Source of the DNA: Hemicordylus capensis
Taxonomy: Eukaryota; Chordata; Lepidosauria; Squamata; Cordylidae
DNA length: 64,000 nucleotides
Assembly (NCBI RefSeq): GCF_027244095.1
Contig: NC_069657.1
Coordinates: forward strand, 146,998,857 to 147,062,856
Direction of reading: 5' to 3'
The notes under the pieces are model-generated. The model was not told the DNA's origin, ran no database searches, and saw only the letters and a list, made by a program, of their open reading frames with translations. Below, one piece after another: positions 1 to 11,291 of this stretch (positions are counted from its first letter, which is position 1; each line of letters opens with the position of its first letter). A program made the position numbers and the translations under genes.

Positions 1-242
1 TACTAGGTGGACGGGGGCGAGACTGGTTCATATGTTTTAGATCATTCAGTGATGACAGGGGTTTGTTGTGGTTTTTTTAAAAAAAATTATGAACCAAAAA
101 AAGCTGGTGCTTTAAACAGATTGTGATCTGATTTGGAATACTTATTTGCCTTATATTTACTAACCAAGACTAAAAAAAAGTACCCTATGTTAGTTTTTCT
201 ATGCTGTATACGTATCTCAAAAATGTTCCTAATAATGATGAG

Positions 243-706
243 TAGGGCTGTGCTTTTGAACAGCCAAAGTCAAATAATATGTGCCATCTCTTTGGATGTG
301 TGTAGAGTCGGCTGCTCCTCCCAGGCAGCACACCAGTCTCCACACAGTACTCTGTGCTTCCAGTGTGGGGGGAGGGCTCATTTATGGGAAGCAGAGCCCC
401 ATACTGCCTCACTGACGGCTGGTAAGATGAGTTTGGGGAGGCATGCCCCTTTCAGGCGCTTTCCCTATAGAGTTCTATGAGGAAAGGACTACACTCCACC
501 ACATACACCTCCCAGTGCTCCCCATATGCCTTTCCAGCCATCAATGGGGGGCAATATGGGGCTCTGCTCCCTGTAAAAGGAGCCCTCCCTCATGTGAATC
601 ATGAAGTACTGTGCGGAGATGGGTGTGTCGGGAGAGGCCGCCTTTGTGTGGTTTCTAAAGGGTGAGGCACGTTATTCAACTTTAGACATTCCAAAGTCCA
701 TCCCTA
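243..706. mobile_element. Palindromic MITE with TAGGG termini (copy 1)
   Basis: The two halves are imperfect inverted repeats of each other over about 150-200 bp. The left end TAGGGCTGTGCTTTTGAA pairs with the reverse complement of the right end (TAGGGATGGACTTTGGAA), and CTCCACACAGTACT pairs with CTCCGCACAGTACT further in. There is no coding capacity. TAGGG ends suggest a hAT-derived element. No clear target-site duplication flanks it. Confidence 0.6.
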
Positions 707-909
707 GCCACAAATGTCTGAACTCAAATATTTTGAGTAGGGGAAAATTCAATAAAAGTACATTTAATGTAGTTTAAATGCTATATTTAAATGATTACTA
801 GGTTTGTGTAGATTTTTTTTAGAGTACTCATAGAAGTTGAAAGACAATACAGAATAGTGTGTTTACAAATACTTCCAACATTCTTAGCTTAACAAAAGAA
901 ATGAGATTG

Positions 910-1298
910 TAGGGATGTGCAGAATGTTCAGTTGGCAGAACATTCTGACTTGAATTAGGTGTTCTGAGTGTTCTAAGCTTGAAACAGAATGCCCTTCAAA
1001 TGAAGGATCTGTTCCAAGCTCAGAACAGAATGACCCTGTTCTGAGTCAGAACGTTCTGAGTGTATCGAGTGCCATTTTGTACTCCAAAATGGCGTACTTC
1101 TGACCTCTGCACTTATGCGGCCATTTGTGTAGTCAGCACCACCACGTAAATGGTTGCTGTGCATGTGCAGAGGCCAGAAGAGTGCCATTCTGGAGTCCAA
1201 AATGGCACTATGAATGTTCCGACTTTGAATGTTCAGGGTATTTGTGTTCTGTTCCGAGCTTGGGATGGAATGCAAATATTGTTCCATGCACGTCCCTA
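910..1298. mobile_element. Palindromic MITE with TAGGG termini (copy 2)
   Basis: It starts TAGGGATGTGCAGAATGTTC and ends with the complement of TAGGGACGTGCATGGAAC. The interior mirrors too: CCATTTTGTACTCCAAAATGG and CATTCTGGAGTCCAAAATGG. The flanks TGAGATTG and AGAGATTT share a 6-bp core, a plausible eroded 8-bp hAT duplication. Noncoding. Confidence 0.6.
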
Positions 1299-1974
1299 AG
1301 AGATTTCTCTGTGTGTTTGCTGGAAGTGAAACCAAAACTTTTAGTCTTGTTTTCACATGTAGTCTGAGATGGAATAAGAATATTAGCTTTGGTTTTACCT
1401 TACACAGTCTATCAAGTGAATTTATAACTTGACTTTTGTTTTGGATTATATGTGTATTTTGGGTTTATATTATCCCTACCATTTATAAATCAGCATTCTC
1501 ACTCATTCTCTATCATCTCTATCTTTGTCTCTCTCAAACTTCCTAAGGATCATCACCAGGGGGGAAAGTACCATATTAAAACCTTGAAACTGCTCAATTT
1601 GCCTGATATTGTATTGTTATCCATTATGTTGCATTGTTTCGTACATTTAGAAAAAACTCTGCCCTGTCTCATTGGAAGCGTTAATACATTCAGAGTGAAA
1701 TGAGTGGGATTTTCCTTCCCCCGCCTCCACATTATTGAATGCAGTGCTTTAAAAAAAAAAAATCTTCCTGTGTGGCTTGTTGAGACCTTTTCTTTGAAAT
1801 GGGAATAGTGATTTAGGTCACTTTCCAAGACCTAAATGTGCTGTTCCATTCACATTTACTTGGAGTTAATCACATGCATGGGAATTTTGGCTGGCCTTAG
1901 TAGCCAGTTAAAACCTGTGGCCTCCCGGACCCTGCTTACTCTTCAGTGGAACGGGGTCAGACTTTTGTCTCTGG

Positions 1975-2370
1975 AATGCTCTGCTCTGGGGGTGCTTGGA
2001 CCACCCCTAAAGTTCAGCATGGAAGGGAAAATCCCCTGCTGCTGTCTTCTAGCTCCGAGCTCACAAGGAATGCTGAAGCTCATCCACTTGGGGTGCCTCC
2101 AAAGTACAATGTAACATGGACTAACCCCAGCCTTCATCCTGAGCTTGGAGCTAGAGAGGGGAATTGGGGGTTCCTGTTGTTGCTCTGTGCTTTTAAGGCA
2201 CCCCAAGAGACTCCAAAATGCAGCCTGAATTGGACAAGCCCCAGCCTTCCTCCTGAACTTGGGGTGGAGTATTGCCCTTGCAATCGTGCTGCCCTTCTGA
2301 GTCACTTGGGAGCACCTCCAGAGCACAATATGACTGCAGGAATGATCCCACCCTCTCTCTAAAGTCAGGA
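1975..2370. repeat. Degenerate tandem repeat, three units of about 110-140 bp
   Basis: The motif CCCCAGCCTTCATCCTGAGCTTGG recurs about 110 bp later as CCCCAGCCTTCCTCCTGAACTTGG, each preceded by a CTCCA(A/G)A(G/A) word. A third, weaker unit follows. This looks like an old minisatellite-like expansion. The open frames in it on both strands are incidental. Confidence 0.45.
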
Positions 2371-2837
2371 CGATGGCTGGAGCTTGTTGTTCTTGTTAGA
2401 GAGAGAAGTTATGCTTGCTGTGGAGACAATGGGGACCCCATTTGCACACCCTTGGAAACGAGCCTTTGGTTTGGAATAGCATGAATGACCCTTGTGCTCG
2501 TGTACTCCTCTTCCCCTCACGTGTTCCAGTTCAGTGAGTTCCTTTCTCTTGAGCACCAGTCCCAGTTGGCCGTAGCATCCAAACTACACCCTGTGCTCCC
2601 TCTCTAAACCAGGAGGTCAAACCATCGTTTTCAAACTTTGACGCCCGAGACTTGTCCTTGTAGCCTTGCACTGTGGTTCACCATTGTGTGTGAACTGAGC
2701 CGATGGCACTTCTAAGTAAACATGCTGCATCTCCACTTGCCCTTTCTTCATCCTGAGAGCAAATGGGAAAGAACTTGGCAGTTTCACGGTTTTGACAGTA
2801 TAATCCAGGACCGCGCAACTTGGGCCCTCGTGCAGAT

Positions 2838-2935
2838 GTTGGACTACAACTCCTCTCATCCCTGACTATTGGCTACTGTGTCTGAGGATGAGGGGGGTTG
2901 TAGTCCAACTGCATCTGGAGGGCCAAGGTGTTATG
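2838..2935. repeat. Short hairpin repeat (ACTACAACTC...GTTGTAGTCC family)
   Basis: GGACTACAACTCCTCTCATC faces GATGAGGGGGGTTGTAGTCC across a short loop. The same arms recur near 9195-9295. Both look like copies of an abundant palindromic squamate repeat of uncertain class. Confidence 0.5.
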
Positions 2936-4309
2936 CAGCCCTGGTATCATCAGATCTGTTGGTATGAAAGCCAGAGTGGCACAGTTCTGAACTAAACTTA
3001 GCTCAGGAATTTTTGTGGGCTGCCTGGTTTGCTGCTGTGGCTACTTTTCGAGGCCAGCCTATAAGCATCCGTTTGTATGCTTATAGCATACAGATAAATT
3101 TCTGTAAGGCCATTTATCTGCATTTAGTTGCACTGAAGAGCTAAATGGGCAGGGCTACTAACCCTTTCATTGTATTGGATTTGGAATTCATCCTGCGGAT
3201 GGCAAAAATGCAAACTGCTTTCAGGAGCAAAGCTCCAACAAATCCATTATAACTTAAAGGCATGATGTTAGATAAAATGCATCTTGGGGCAAGTGTTGAG
3301 CGCATAGTGGGTAATAATTGCAGGATAATATGCAAGTATTTCAAGTAATACAAAGTGCTCTCCAGAAACATGTAATTGCTTGTTGGCAAAAGTTGTTCTT
3401 TAAGCAAGAAGTAACATAAGCTTTCCCATTTGATGTAATCCTGTTGACAAACTGAAGACATTTTTGAGAGAGACTGTTGAAATGTATGTTGAAGTGACAT
3501 TTACTTAAGACACTTCTGTAACTGCTTACAAAACAGCTTTAATTCGCCTCCTTTCCTACTACGTTAGTATCTTCAAATAAAGTGATATTTCTTAACGGAG
3601 AGGTCTATACAGGAAGCCATCTGTAGACATAGCTATGAGTTCTGCAAGAAAGAGAAAAAGGCAGAATTCTGATTACTTTTGCATCAGTTTTGCTACTCTC
3701 TTCTTAATAGAAATGTACTGTGGCTGTCTGGGGCAGGGGTTGGGGTAAGCTAATGGTTCTTAAAGCATGTGCTTGGACTGGAAAGTGGTTCAGCAGCAAG
3801 TTTTTTTAATTTTAATGAATTGAGATCTTTTTCCAAAGGCATGTAAACAGTCTGAAGAAAAACAAAATTTTAAAGTAAGAAACAAGGTGCTTATGGAGCA
3901 GATAATGCAAGTGAGCCAAGAAGAAGTGGCATACATTAGAAACCAGGATAACACATGATAGAATTTCTTCCCAATCCCCATATATAGCACAACAGGCTCA
4001 CAGTATAAGGGCTCACAATAGTTTACAGCAATTATTTTCACTCTTGTTCATTTATAGAGCCCCTTGAATGTATATGGCACTGTACAGAGTTACGTAGGGA
4101 AAATAGACAGGGCCCTGCCCCCAAGGACCTAATAAGCCAAGGCAGAAAATAGGGAAAACAGCAGCAGGGTGAATGAGGTATATGTAGGAAGGGAAGAATG
4201 CAGGTAAATGCTATTGCATATGCTTAAAATGAATGAGGATTGTGGAGATAAGCCATTGGCTCATACTCTTTCTTTCTTTTCCCTCCCTCCCCCCGCCCCC
4301 CCAATCTAG

Positions 4310-7300
4310 CAGTGCCAGGAACGTGACCAAGCTGAGGTATGTTAGTGCTGAGTTCTTTGCATGAGTTGCTTTTTCCTTGCTCTGTGAAGTAATTGTTCCT
4401 CCTTTACTGGAGACTTGGGACTTGTGGGTATTGGGAGATGTCTGTGATCTCAGTTAAATGGTGAATGAAGTAGTGCACTGTGTGCAAGGTGTGAGGCTAT
4501 GCAGAATATCCTCTACCCAGAGTCATGAGAACAAATTATGATGGAAAAAATTAGGTGCCTTGCGTGGAGATGCTGCCTCTATCTGGCTTCTGAAGCTGCC
4601 TTTTTTGTTTCTCCCTTTCCTTCAGGAACCAGGGAGCACGCGTAAGGAGTCTGGGTCTTCCCTGGAGCAAGTTATTAAGGAGGTAAGATTTGGGCTCATT
4701 TCCCTTGGAATAAGCTGAATGTGGTGCCAGAGACAAGAGCGACAGCCTGTTAAGTGTTGATAGGAATTACATCCTGATGAGGCTGGAATGAGCTTTCAGC
4801 AGAGTTGGGCATCCATCACTGTAGATATTATAGTGTATAATATTGTGTGACCACGTCTCCAGCATTCTGCTCTGCTGTACTGAGATGGGTGGGAGCAGAT
4901 GGAGGACCCTCCTGCTTCAAGGACATGGTGTGCCCCCTGCTCACAGAGGGTGGATAATGCTCCCCCCCCCAATCAAGTGAATGTCACCACGGGATAAGGA
5001 TGCAACCTATTGCTTACCCAGGGTGTAAGGCTGCAGGCAGGTTCGGCCCTGCTGAACAGTATTCCAGGTTGCGGCCTGTGTACCTGGTCCTAGATTACTG
5101 AAAGGAGGCCATTGAGAATTTTTGCTTGGGGGAACTATGCCAAATGGTGATCTTTACCCTTCTCCTTTCCAGGACTCCTGGGCTGGTTTTGTTTATGAAG
5201 TGTCCTTTGCAGTCTGTGGAGGTTACTTATGAGTGCTGAAACCTAAAGCCTGGTTTTGTTGATTCTCTAGAACTATTGCACCAACAGTCCTCTCCGGAGA
5301 TGGTGCTTTTGTAGGATAATACATAATATTATAATATAATGCAGGATGTTTGCGTGTTTTTTAAAGAGGATGACATATACCCCGTCCTAATAGTCCTAGA
5401 ACTGCAGATATCAGGCAGCTAGAAGGATTCTTTTTGGTGTGATATGAGGTACACCTCTGACGATGAGATATACCTTGGAGGACTTGCCTAATGTGATAAA
5501 AGTTCAAGGTTCTGTCTCTTAATAAGTTACACGTTGCTGTAATATGCTGCTTAGCTGAAACTAGCCTTGGTCTGTAGAAGAATTACAAGTCCATTTTAAC
5601 TCCAAATGAACTGTAAGGGGACAGCTCCTTCACAGGAATACTTCAAATTATACAAGCACTATATCTAAATATATAAATTAAATTATCTAAGCAGAACTCA
5701 TTGAATCCTTCAGTGCAGCCTGGTCAGATGGGGGAATGTGCTATCCCTCTACATCTTGTGCTTTGCTGGGCCAGTTACTGTGTGCCTTTCTGCTGATGTT
5801 TCTGGGTCTGTTTTTTTTGTCCCAGACTTCTCAAGAGATGATTGCACGTTCTGCTGCTACACTGGTAACCCATCCTTTTCATGGTATGTATGGACTGGTT
5901 GCTATAACCTTCATAAACCTTCCTCCTAGCATTGCCCTCAGGAGAAGGACCATTGCTGCCATCCCTGTTGCCAATTATTTGGGCAATAAGAAAGAGGAAG
6001 ATTATTGTCCTAGCGCTTCCTTGGCCCATTCTTTTCTGTTCAGGACCACTATTTCATGAATTTGAGATACTCCCTTTGGAAGTGAGATTGATTGTATGAT
6101 CACTTCCGGGTTGTCCTGAATAGAGAGAGGAGAGTAGGGAAGGTCTCCCTCGCTGACACTCCTCTTCCTTTTGGCTTGACTTCCAGTGATCACCTTGAGG
6201 TGTATGGTGCAGTTCATTGGCAGAGAGACCAAGTACAGGTATGTGCAGGTATTTGTGAGCTGGCTTCATTTAGGTTTTTACTCACAAGGCTGGGCAAACT
6301 AAAAGTGGCTGGGGAGCAATTAGCGTGTGCCCACAGAAGTTTCCTTTTGTCATTACTGGAGATGGGGAAGACAGAGTCACTTGTTTAGCAACTTCCTTTC
6401 TCTGTACCTCTAGGGCAGGGGTGTCACCTGACTCAGTCAGGTGGTGGGCCAGATCTGATTTGATGCACCTTCAGAGGGCCACACATAGCCTTGCGCTGCC
6501 TTCCGTCGCCTCGCACCTGCCTCACACCACCTCCTTTCTTCCTCCTATTCCCTCTTTCTTTCATTTTCTTCCTTTCTTCCTCCCTCACCCTGCCATTTAA
6601 ATTAGCTGAATACACTGCATTTACACCAGAATATGCTCGGGGAAACTTTAAACAATTTTTTAATTTTTTGAAGAAATTCTGAATATCAGTGACCAAGCAT
6701 CATATTTTAACTGTTCATGTTCTCAACAGTTTTTAACACTCAGTAGTCAGATCAATAATTCCAAAGCAACATCATGCCCCAAGAAAAGCAGAGCTCCTCT
6801 TCCCCCCTCCCTTATCTTCCACTCACCCTCTTTCTTCCTCCTCCTCTTTCTCTCAGTCTCTTCCTCCCACCCCCATCCAGAGAGAGAGAGTGCCCCATGC
6901 TGTCTTCTGTTTTGGTTTTGTCTTCATCTTCCTCCTTTTCCTCCCCTCTTTATCTCCAATCTCCTTGTTCTGGGCTAGTGCTTCATGCACTGAAAAGCCC
7001 AAGTGGGGAGGAGGGGAAGAGAGTGGCAGTGGCAAGGAAGAGGGAACCAACTTGCAGCTTCCACCACCATGCACAGGGTGGTGGGGGGAGAGAGAGAAAT
7101 ACTGGCACCAGTGGAGGCGGAAGGAGGAAGCTCGGAGAGAAGTAAATGTGCTGCCACTTCTTCCACAGTGGAGGAAGAAAAGCAGCAGCAGCGAGACTCA
7201 TCCTGGCCTCACTTGGCTGGTCAGTTGATTTCCATGGGCCTGATCTGGCCTACATGCTGACAGTTTGATGCCCCTGCTCTAGAATAATTTGATGAATGAA

Positions 7301-10300
7301 TGAATTTTATTATTACAGTCAGTGACCAGCAATAAACAAAATAAAATGGAAAATAAAATTAGAGTAAAATAAAATCAAAAACAGGACTGGGTGATAGAGT
7401 ATCAAAACTTATACATACAAGAGTAATTTGATATGTTTCTTAATTTCCAGTGGGGTACTTAGCTCCTTTGTCACCATTTATCGGGAAGAAGGCATCCTTG
7501 GATTTTTTGCGTAAGTACTTGCTGTGGTAGTGGTGGTGGGGGAGATGCCATGGATGATTGTATCACAGAGGTCTCTGGTGGACAGCATTGGGTGAGGGAG
7601 ATGGCTTTGATGTTCTGCTTGTCGACTTCCTTGAAGCCTCTGGCTGGCCAGTGTGGGCAAGGGGTGCTGGAATAAGATGGGCCTTTGGTCTGATCCATTG
7701 GGACACTTCTTACGTAACCCCCCCGCCCTGCCCCACTCCACTCCTGAAGTGGATAGTGAAGATGAGAAGCTGCTCAGGGAATATTTAGCATCATGCTTTG
7801 CACTAGGTTGATCAGTCTCTTGTGATGCGGGGACATCCAGACTGTATCTCTCGTAGAGTGAATTGAGGACTCCGTGTAGGCTGTGAGGTTTTTTCAGACA
7901 ATATACTGCCAGTTTACTTACTGGGCTGTTCTATTTCAGGGGCCTTATTCCTCGCCTGCTGGGGGACATCCTGTCCTTGTGGCTCTGTAATATGCTGGCC
8001 TACCTCATCAATACCTATGCACTGGAGAATGGGGTATGTGTACTACTTGCAATGCAGGGTGTGGCTGGTGGGCTGCTGAGCTCAGGCAGGCGGTTGTGAA
8101 CAGCACATCCTCCTTGTCTGGGGGTGTCCCATTCTGGTGCTGCTGCATCCTCCTCAGAGTATTCGACACCCCCAATTTGTGAATTGAGTTCTATGTTGCT
8201 ACCTAAATCAGGTTTTGCACTTCTGTGTAGGGATATGTCAGCACTCACCGGTGACTCCTGGCTCTATTGCTCCCGCACAGAGATTAGGATGTGACCAGGA
8301 ACAACTGCCAGGAATGGAGGCAGAGGGTTCTGTTCATTGGTCTCCATTTCTTTCTAGGTCTCCACCATGACGGAGATGAAGAGTTATTCTCAGGCTGTCA
8401 CAGGAGTATGTATATGATCTGTTTCTCTGTCTTTGGGGGCAGGGTGAGGGGACAGTGTTGAGAGAAGGCCTGTGTTTTCAGTGACAATAGGCAATAGACA
8501 GTGGGTGAATTTGGGATGATGCTTGTCCCCGTGGAAGTAAGGGAAGTTGTTGATGGTGATCTGTACAACATGCCTTGTGCTCTAGACTTCAGGACTCCAT
8601 CCAAGGTCTGTATATGTGTGGGTACCTATTTACCCACAAGCTTCACTCTGTGTTAGCATTTAGGCAGAGTTGATCTACTTTGCTGAGCATTTAAACAGGT
8701 GCTGTCACAAAGCTCAAACTATTGTTAGGTTTGAGATCAACAGCTACCAATAGTTTTTTCCCCCTCCAGTATTGCCAGCAGTATAAACTTTATTCCAGAT
8801 CAGAATTACCACTGGAATAATGATGTTTAGTGCCTCAAGAAGTGTAGCCCATGTTCCCTGCAAAAGTGGGATTGCTATTCAGTTTTTCTGTCGTTCTTAG
8901 AAGGCTCGATTTGGTGGGATGTCAAAGAGCAAAGCTGGAGTGCTCTTTCCATTGGTATATTTTCCTGTATTTTAATTGCAGTTCTTTGCCACGATGCTGA
9001 CTTACCCTTTTGTGTTGGTCTCAAATCTGATGGCTGTCAATAGTTGTGGGTGAGTGCAGAGTGCTTCCTCTGACTTGGCTTTTTAAACATACATACTACC
9101 CAAAGTTCAGTCTTGGTTTTTTAGGTCTTTCTAATTCATAAGTCAATGAGAGTTCTAGCAATGTGCTATATCGGGCCTGCTCAATTTAGCCCCCACCCCC
9201 AGCTGTTTTTGGACTGCCACTCCCATAATCCCCAGGTACAGTGGCCAATAACCAGGGATTATGGGAGTTGTAGGTCAACATGTGCAGGAGGGCCGAAGTA
9301 AGCAGCCCAGTGCTACAGCTTGCAACTGTTCTCTCCAAATTTTCAGCAGCTGTTCTTAGGAATTTTTTTACTATAACACACAAAGCTGGAAAATCAAGCC
9401 TCTGGCATTCTCTTGAGGCAGTAGTTGGAAAGCTTCCAAGAATAACTCTAAGGCTTCAATTTAAAAGTACAGTGGTTGAAGAGCCATCCTTTTCTATGCC
9501 CTACCTATATCCAAAATAGCTGCGGCTAGTAAAAGAACACTGTGCCTCAAGGGGTTTAAATCTGCATGTGCATGTTTCTAATTGTGCACAGAGCAGATGA
9601 ATCTTGTGGGCAACTGCAAAACCAGTGCAACTTTGTAGATTCATATGGATACAGTAGTCTCTTCAATAGACTTGCATTGATTGTGAAAGGTTTCGAAAAG
9701 AGTGGTGTTCTCTTTGTATGTGTTTTTCCTCCTGCATTTTTATCTTATTAGATAAATAGACAGAGTTTGTTTAATGACACAGATGTAAAAAACTGAATCT
9801 AGTCCAAGCTTTTGGGGACAGTCTCCAATCCAGAGATAAGCACAGAGGTTGTTCTCATGAGTGCTTGCCCAGGTTGAGGATCCCTGCAATCCTCAGCCCG
9901 GTAGCCCAGCTTTTGTACCCAGGCTGAAAGTGAGGTAGGAAGGCATGCGCATGCCCTCCTATCTCACTGCCTGGCTGTGTGGAAGCTCGGGCTGGCATTA
10001 GGTGGAAGGAGTGCCCGGCGACTCAGAACTCCCCCAATGCACCACGCTCCTCACACAGTGTATTGTGGGATACCAGAGGATTTCCTCCTCCGGATCCCAG
10101 CTCTGCCAATCATCACTACACCCGTCACCTGGGTGTGTGATCAGCAGAGCAAGGAAGAGCCTCTGGTCGTCTACAATGAGGCAGGTGGGAGCCTGTCTAC
10201 CCCAGTCAGGTCATGAGAACAACCTCAAGCTTTATCAAATGTGGTATTTATTGATAAATCATCTCAACATGATCTTTTGCTGTTTTCCAGCCTTGCTGGT

Positions 10301-11291
10301 GGCCTCCCTCCATATGCGCCAGCTTATGCTTCCTGGTTAAACTGCTGGAGCCAGCTGCACAGGGAGGTATGACTGAAATTGCCTGTCCTTCCCCCTTGGT
10401 CCTCAGTGTGAATGAGGAATAATTGGTGATGCAGAGTCCCTCTCTCCTACTCATTTTAAATGAACTCTCTAATAGGTTCAGAGTCTTGGGCCTACCAGCA
10501 TCCCAAGCAGGATGCCAAACAAAAAACATGTCTGTATGTGAGTTGGAGAGCCTTCCCCCATTTTTGGATGCATTCTGGCTGTCATACCAAACCCATCTGT
10601 TCCACTAAAGACTGATCTGTATAGAGGCCCAGGTGGGGTGAATCTTGCCCTGTCACGATTTCAGTGTAGAGTTGTGGAATGAGTACAATCCAGCTGGTTT
10701 AGAAATGGTTTCTTAAAACTCCCTTAAGGCTGATTTAGATGTGCAGAAACAGATGTAGTAAGTGACTGTACCAATCCAAAGTTTGCATGGAGTGTTGCTT
10801 ATAGGAAAGTGCTTAGCCTAGGCTTCCTGATATGCTGGCTTTACATATGGAAAGTGACCTTCGTATAGAAAGTCCTCTTATACAAGCAACTTGCCATGAG
10901 AATTCTGAGCTGCTACAGCCCACTCAGGAAGACTGTAGCATGTTGCTTTCTCTACGTTTTAAGTAATCCATAAGTATCGGAGTAGGAAGGGTGTCTGGGT
11001 TACTTCCATAGACTGGGCAGGTGGTGGTTTAATGGGAGTGAGGGACTTCACTCTTACTAGGCTTGTTCCACAATGATATGGATCTCCCTTCAGAATGAAT
11101 TTTGTGAACTAAATTGCTGCTGAGCTCTTCTGGGTTCAGCCTCTCGTTCAAGCACCCTGACATACTTCCTTTCCTCCCTCTCCGCTCCCCCCACCTTAAT
11201 GCAGGGCAACATGAGCCGAGGAAGCAGTCTGTTTTTCCGGAAGGTGCCTACAGGGAAGCGGTATGTGTGGGAGCAGAAGAGATTTCACTGA
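4310..11291 (+). CDS. MTCH2: MTCH2, mitochondrial carrier homolog 2 (3' ten coding exons; 5' part outside window)
   Basis: Exons: 4310-4336 (or from 4313), 4626-4682, 5826-5883, 6187-6238, 7451-7510, 7940-8033, 8358-8405, 8982-9049, 10291-10366, 11205-11291 (stop TGA). All have AG/GT borders and phases that join without a slip, giving about 208 residues of a roughly 300-residue family. MTCH2 is a degenerate SLC25-fold protein of the mitochondrial outer membrane; it binds tBID and acts as an insertase for alpha-helical membrane proteins. The match rests on stretches nearly identical to human MTCH2 as I remember it: EMIARSAATLVTHPFH, TIYREEGILGFFAGLIPRLL, MKSYSQAVTGFFATMLTYPF and GNMSRGSSLFFRKVP. 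GNMSRG...FFRKVP favours MTCH2 over MTCH1. The C-terminus ends GKRYVWEQKRFH, unlike the human GKTYCCDLKMLI tail. The first short exon (QCQERDQAE) is the least certain. The N-terminal carrier repeat must lie left of the window. Confidence 0.93.
6416..7276. mobile_element. Nonautonomous hAT-like DNA transposon, 861 bp
   Basis: The ends CAGGGGTGTCA and (reverse complement) CAGGGGCATCA are typical hAT terminal inverted repeats. They are flanked by CTCTAGGG and CTCTAGAA, an 8-bp duplication with two mismatches. The inner arms GGCCAGATCTGATT and GGCCAGATCAGG also pair. The core is a long polypyrimidine/polypurine stretch with no transposase, and it makes many spurious open frames. It lies in an MTCH2 intron. 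Confidence 0.7.
9195..9295. repeat. Short hairpin repeat, second copy
   Basis: GCCACTCCCATAATCCCCAG faces GGGATTATGGGAGTTGTAGG. This is the same family as the hairpin near 2838. Intronic, noncoding. Confidence 0.5.
9845..10226. mobile_element. MITE with perfect 16-bp terminal inverted repeats (GAGGTTGTTCTCATGA)
   Basis: The left end 9845-9860 and the right end 10211-10226 are exact reverse complements over 16 bp. The 382-bp element has a GC-rich interior with no transposase. Its interior resembles the elements near 27804-28496 and 30610-30945 (shared words GGTATCCCACA, CATTGGGGGA). It sits in an MTCH2 intron. Confidence 0.65.

Larger units (their letters stand above)
1..4309. other. Intronic/upstream sequence of MTCH2, repeat-bearing
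   Basis: No exon of the N-terminal MTCH2 half could be recognised here, so this is probably one long intron. It holds two TAGGG-ended palindromic MITEs (243-706 and 910-1298), a degenerate tandem repeat (about 1975-2370), a short hairpin repeat (about 2838-2935) and, near 4043-4260, a fragment of an old repeat with the word GCACTGTACAGAG. The rest shows nothing I can name. Confidence 0.6.

Noticed and set aside
1946-2362. Open frame of 138 codons
   Set aside because: Lies on a degenerate tandem repeat that keeps several frames open on both strands; no recognisable protein.
6774-7260. Several overlapping open frames on both strands
   Set aside because: They come from the polypyrimidine/polypurine core of a hAT-like element and have low-complexity Ser/Pro/Glu content.
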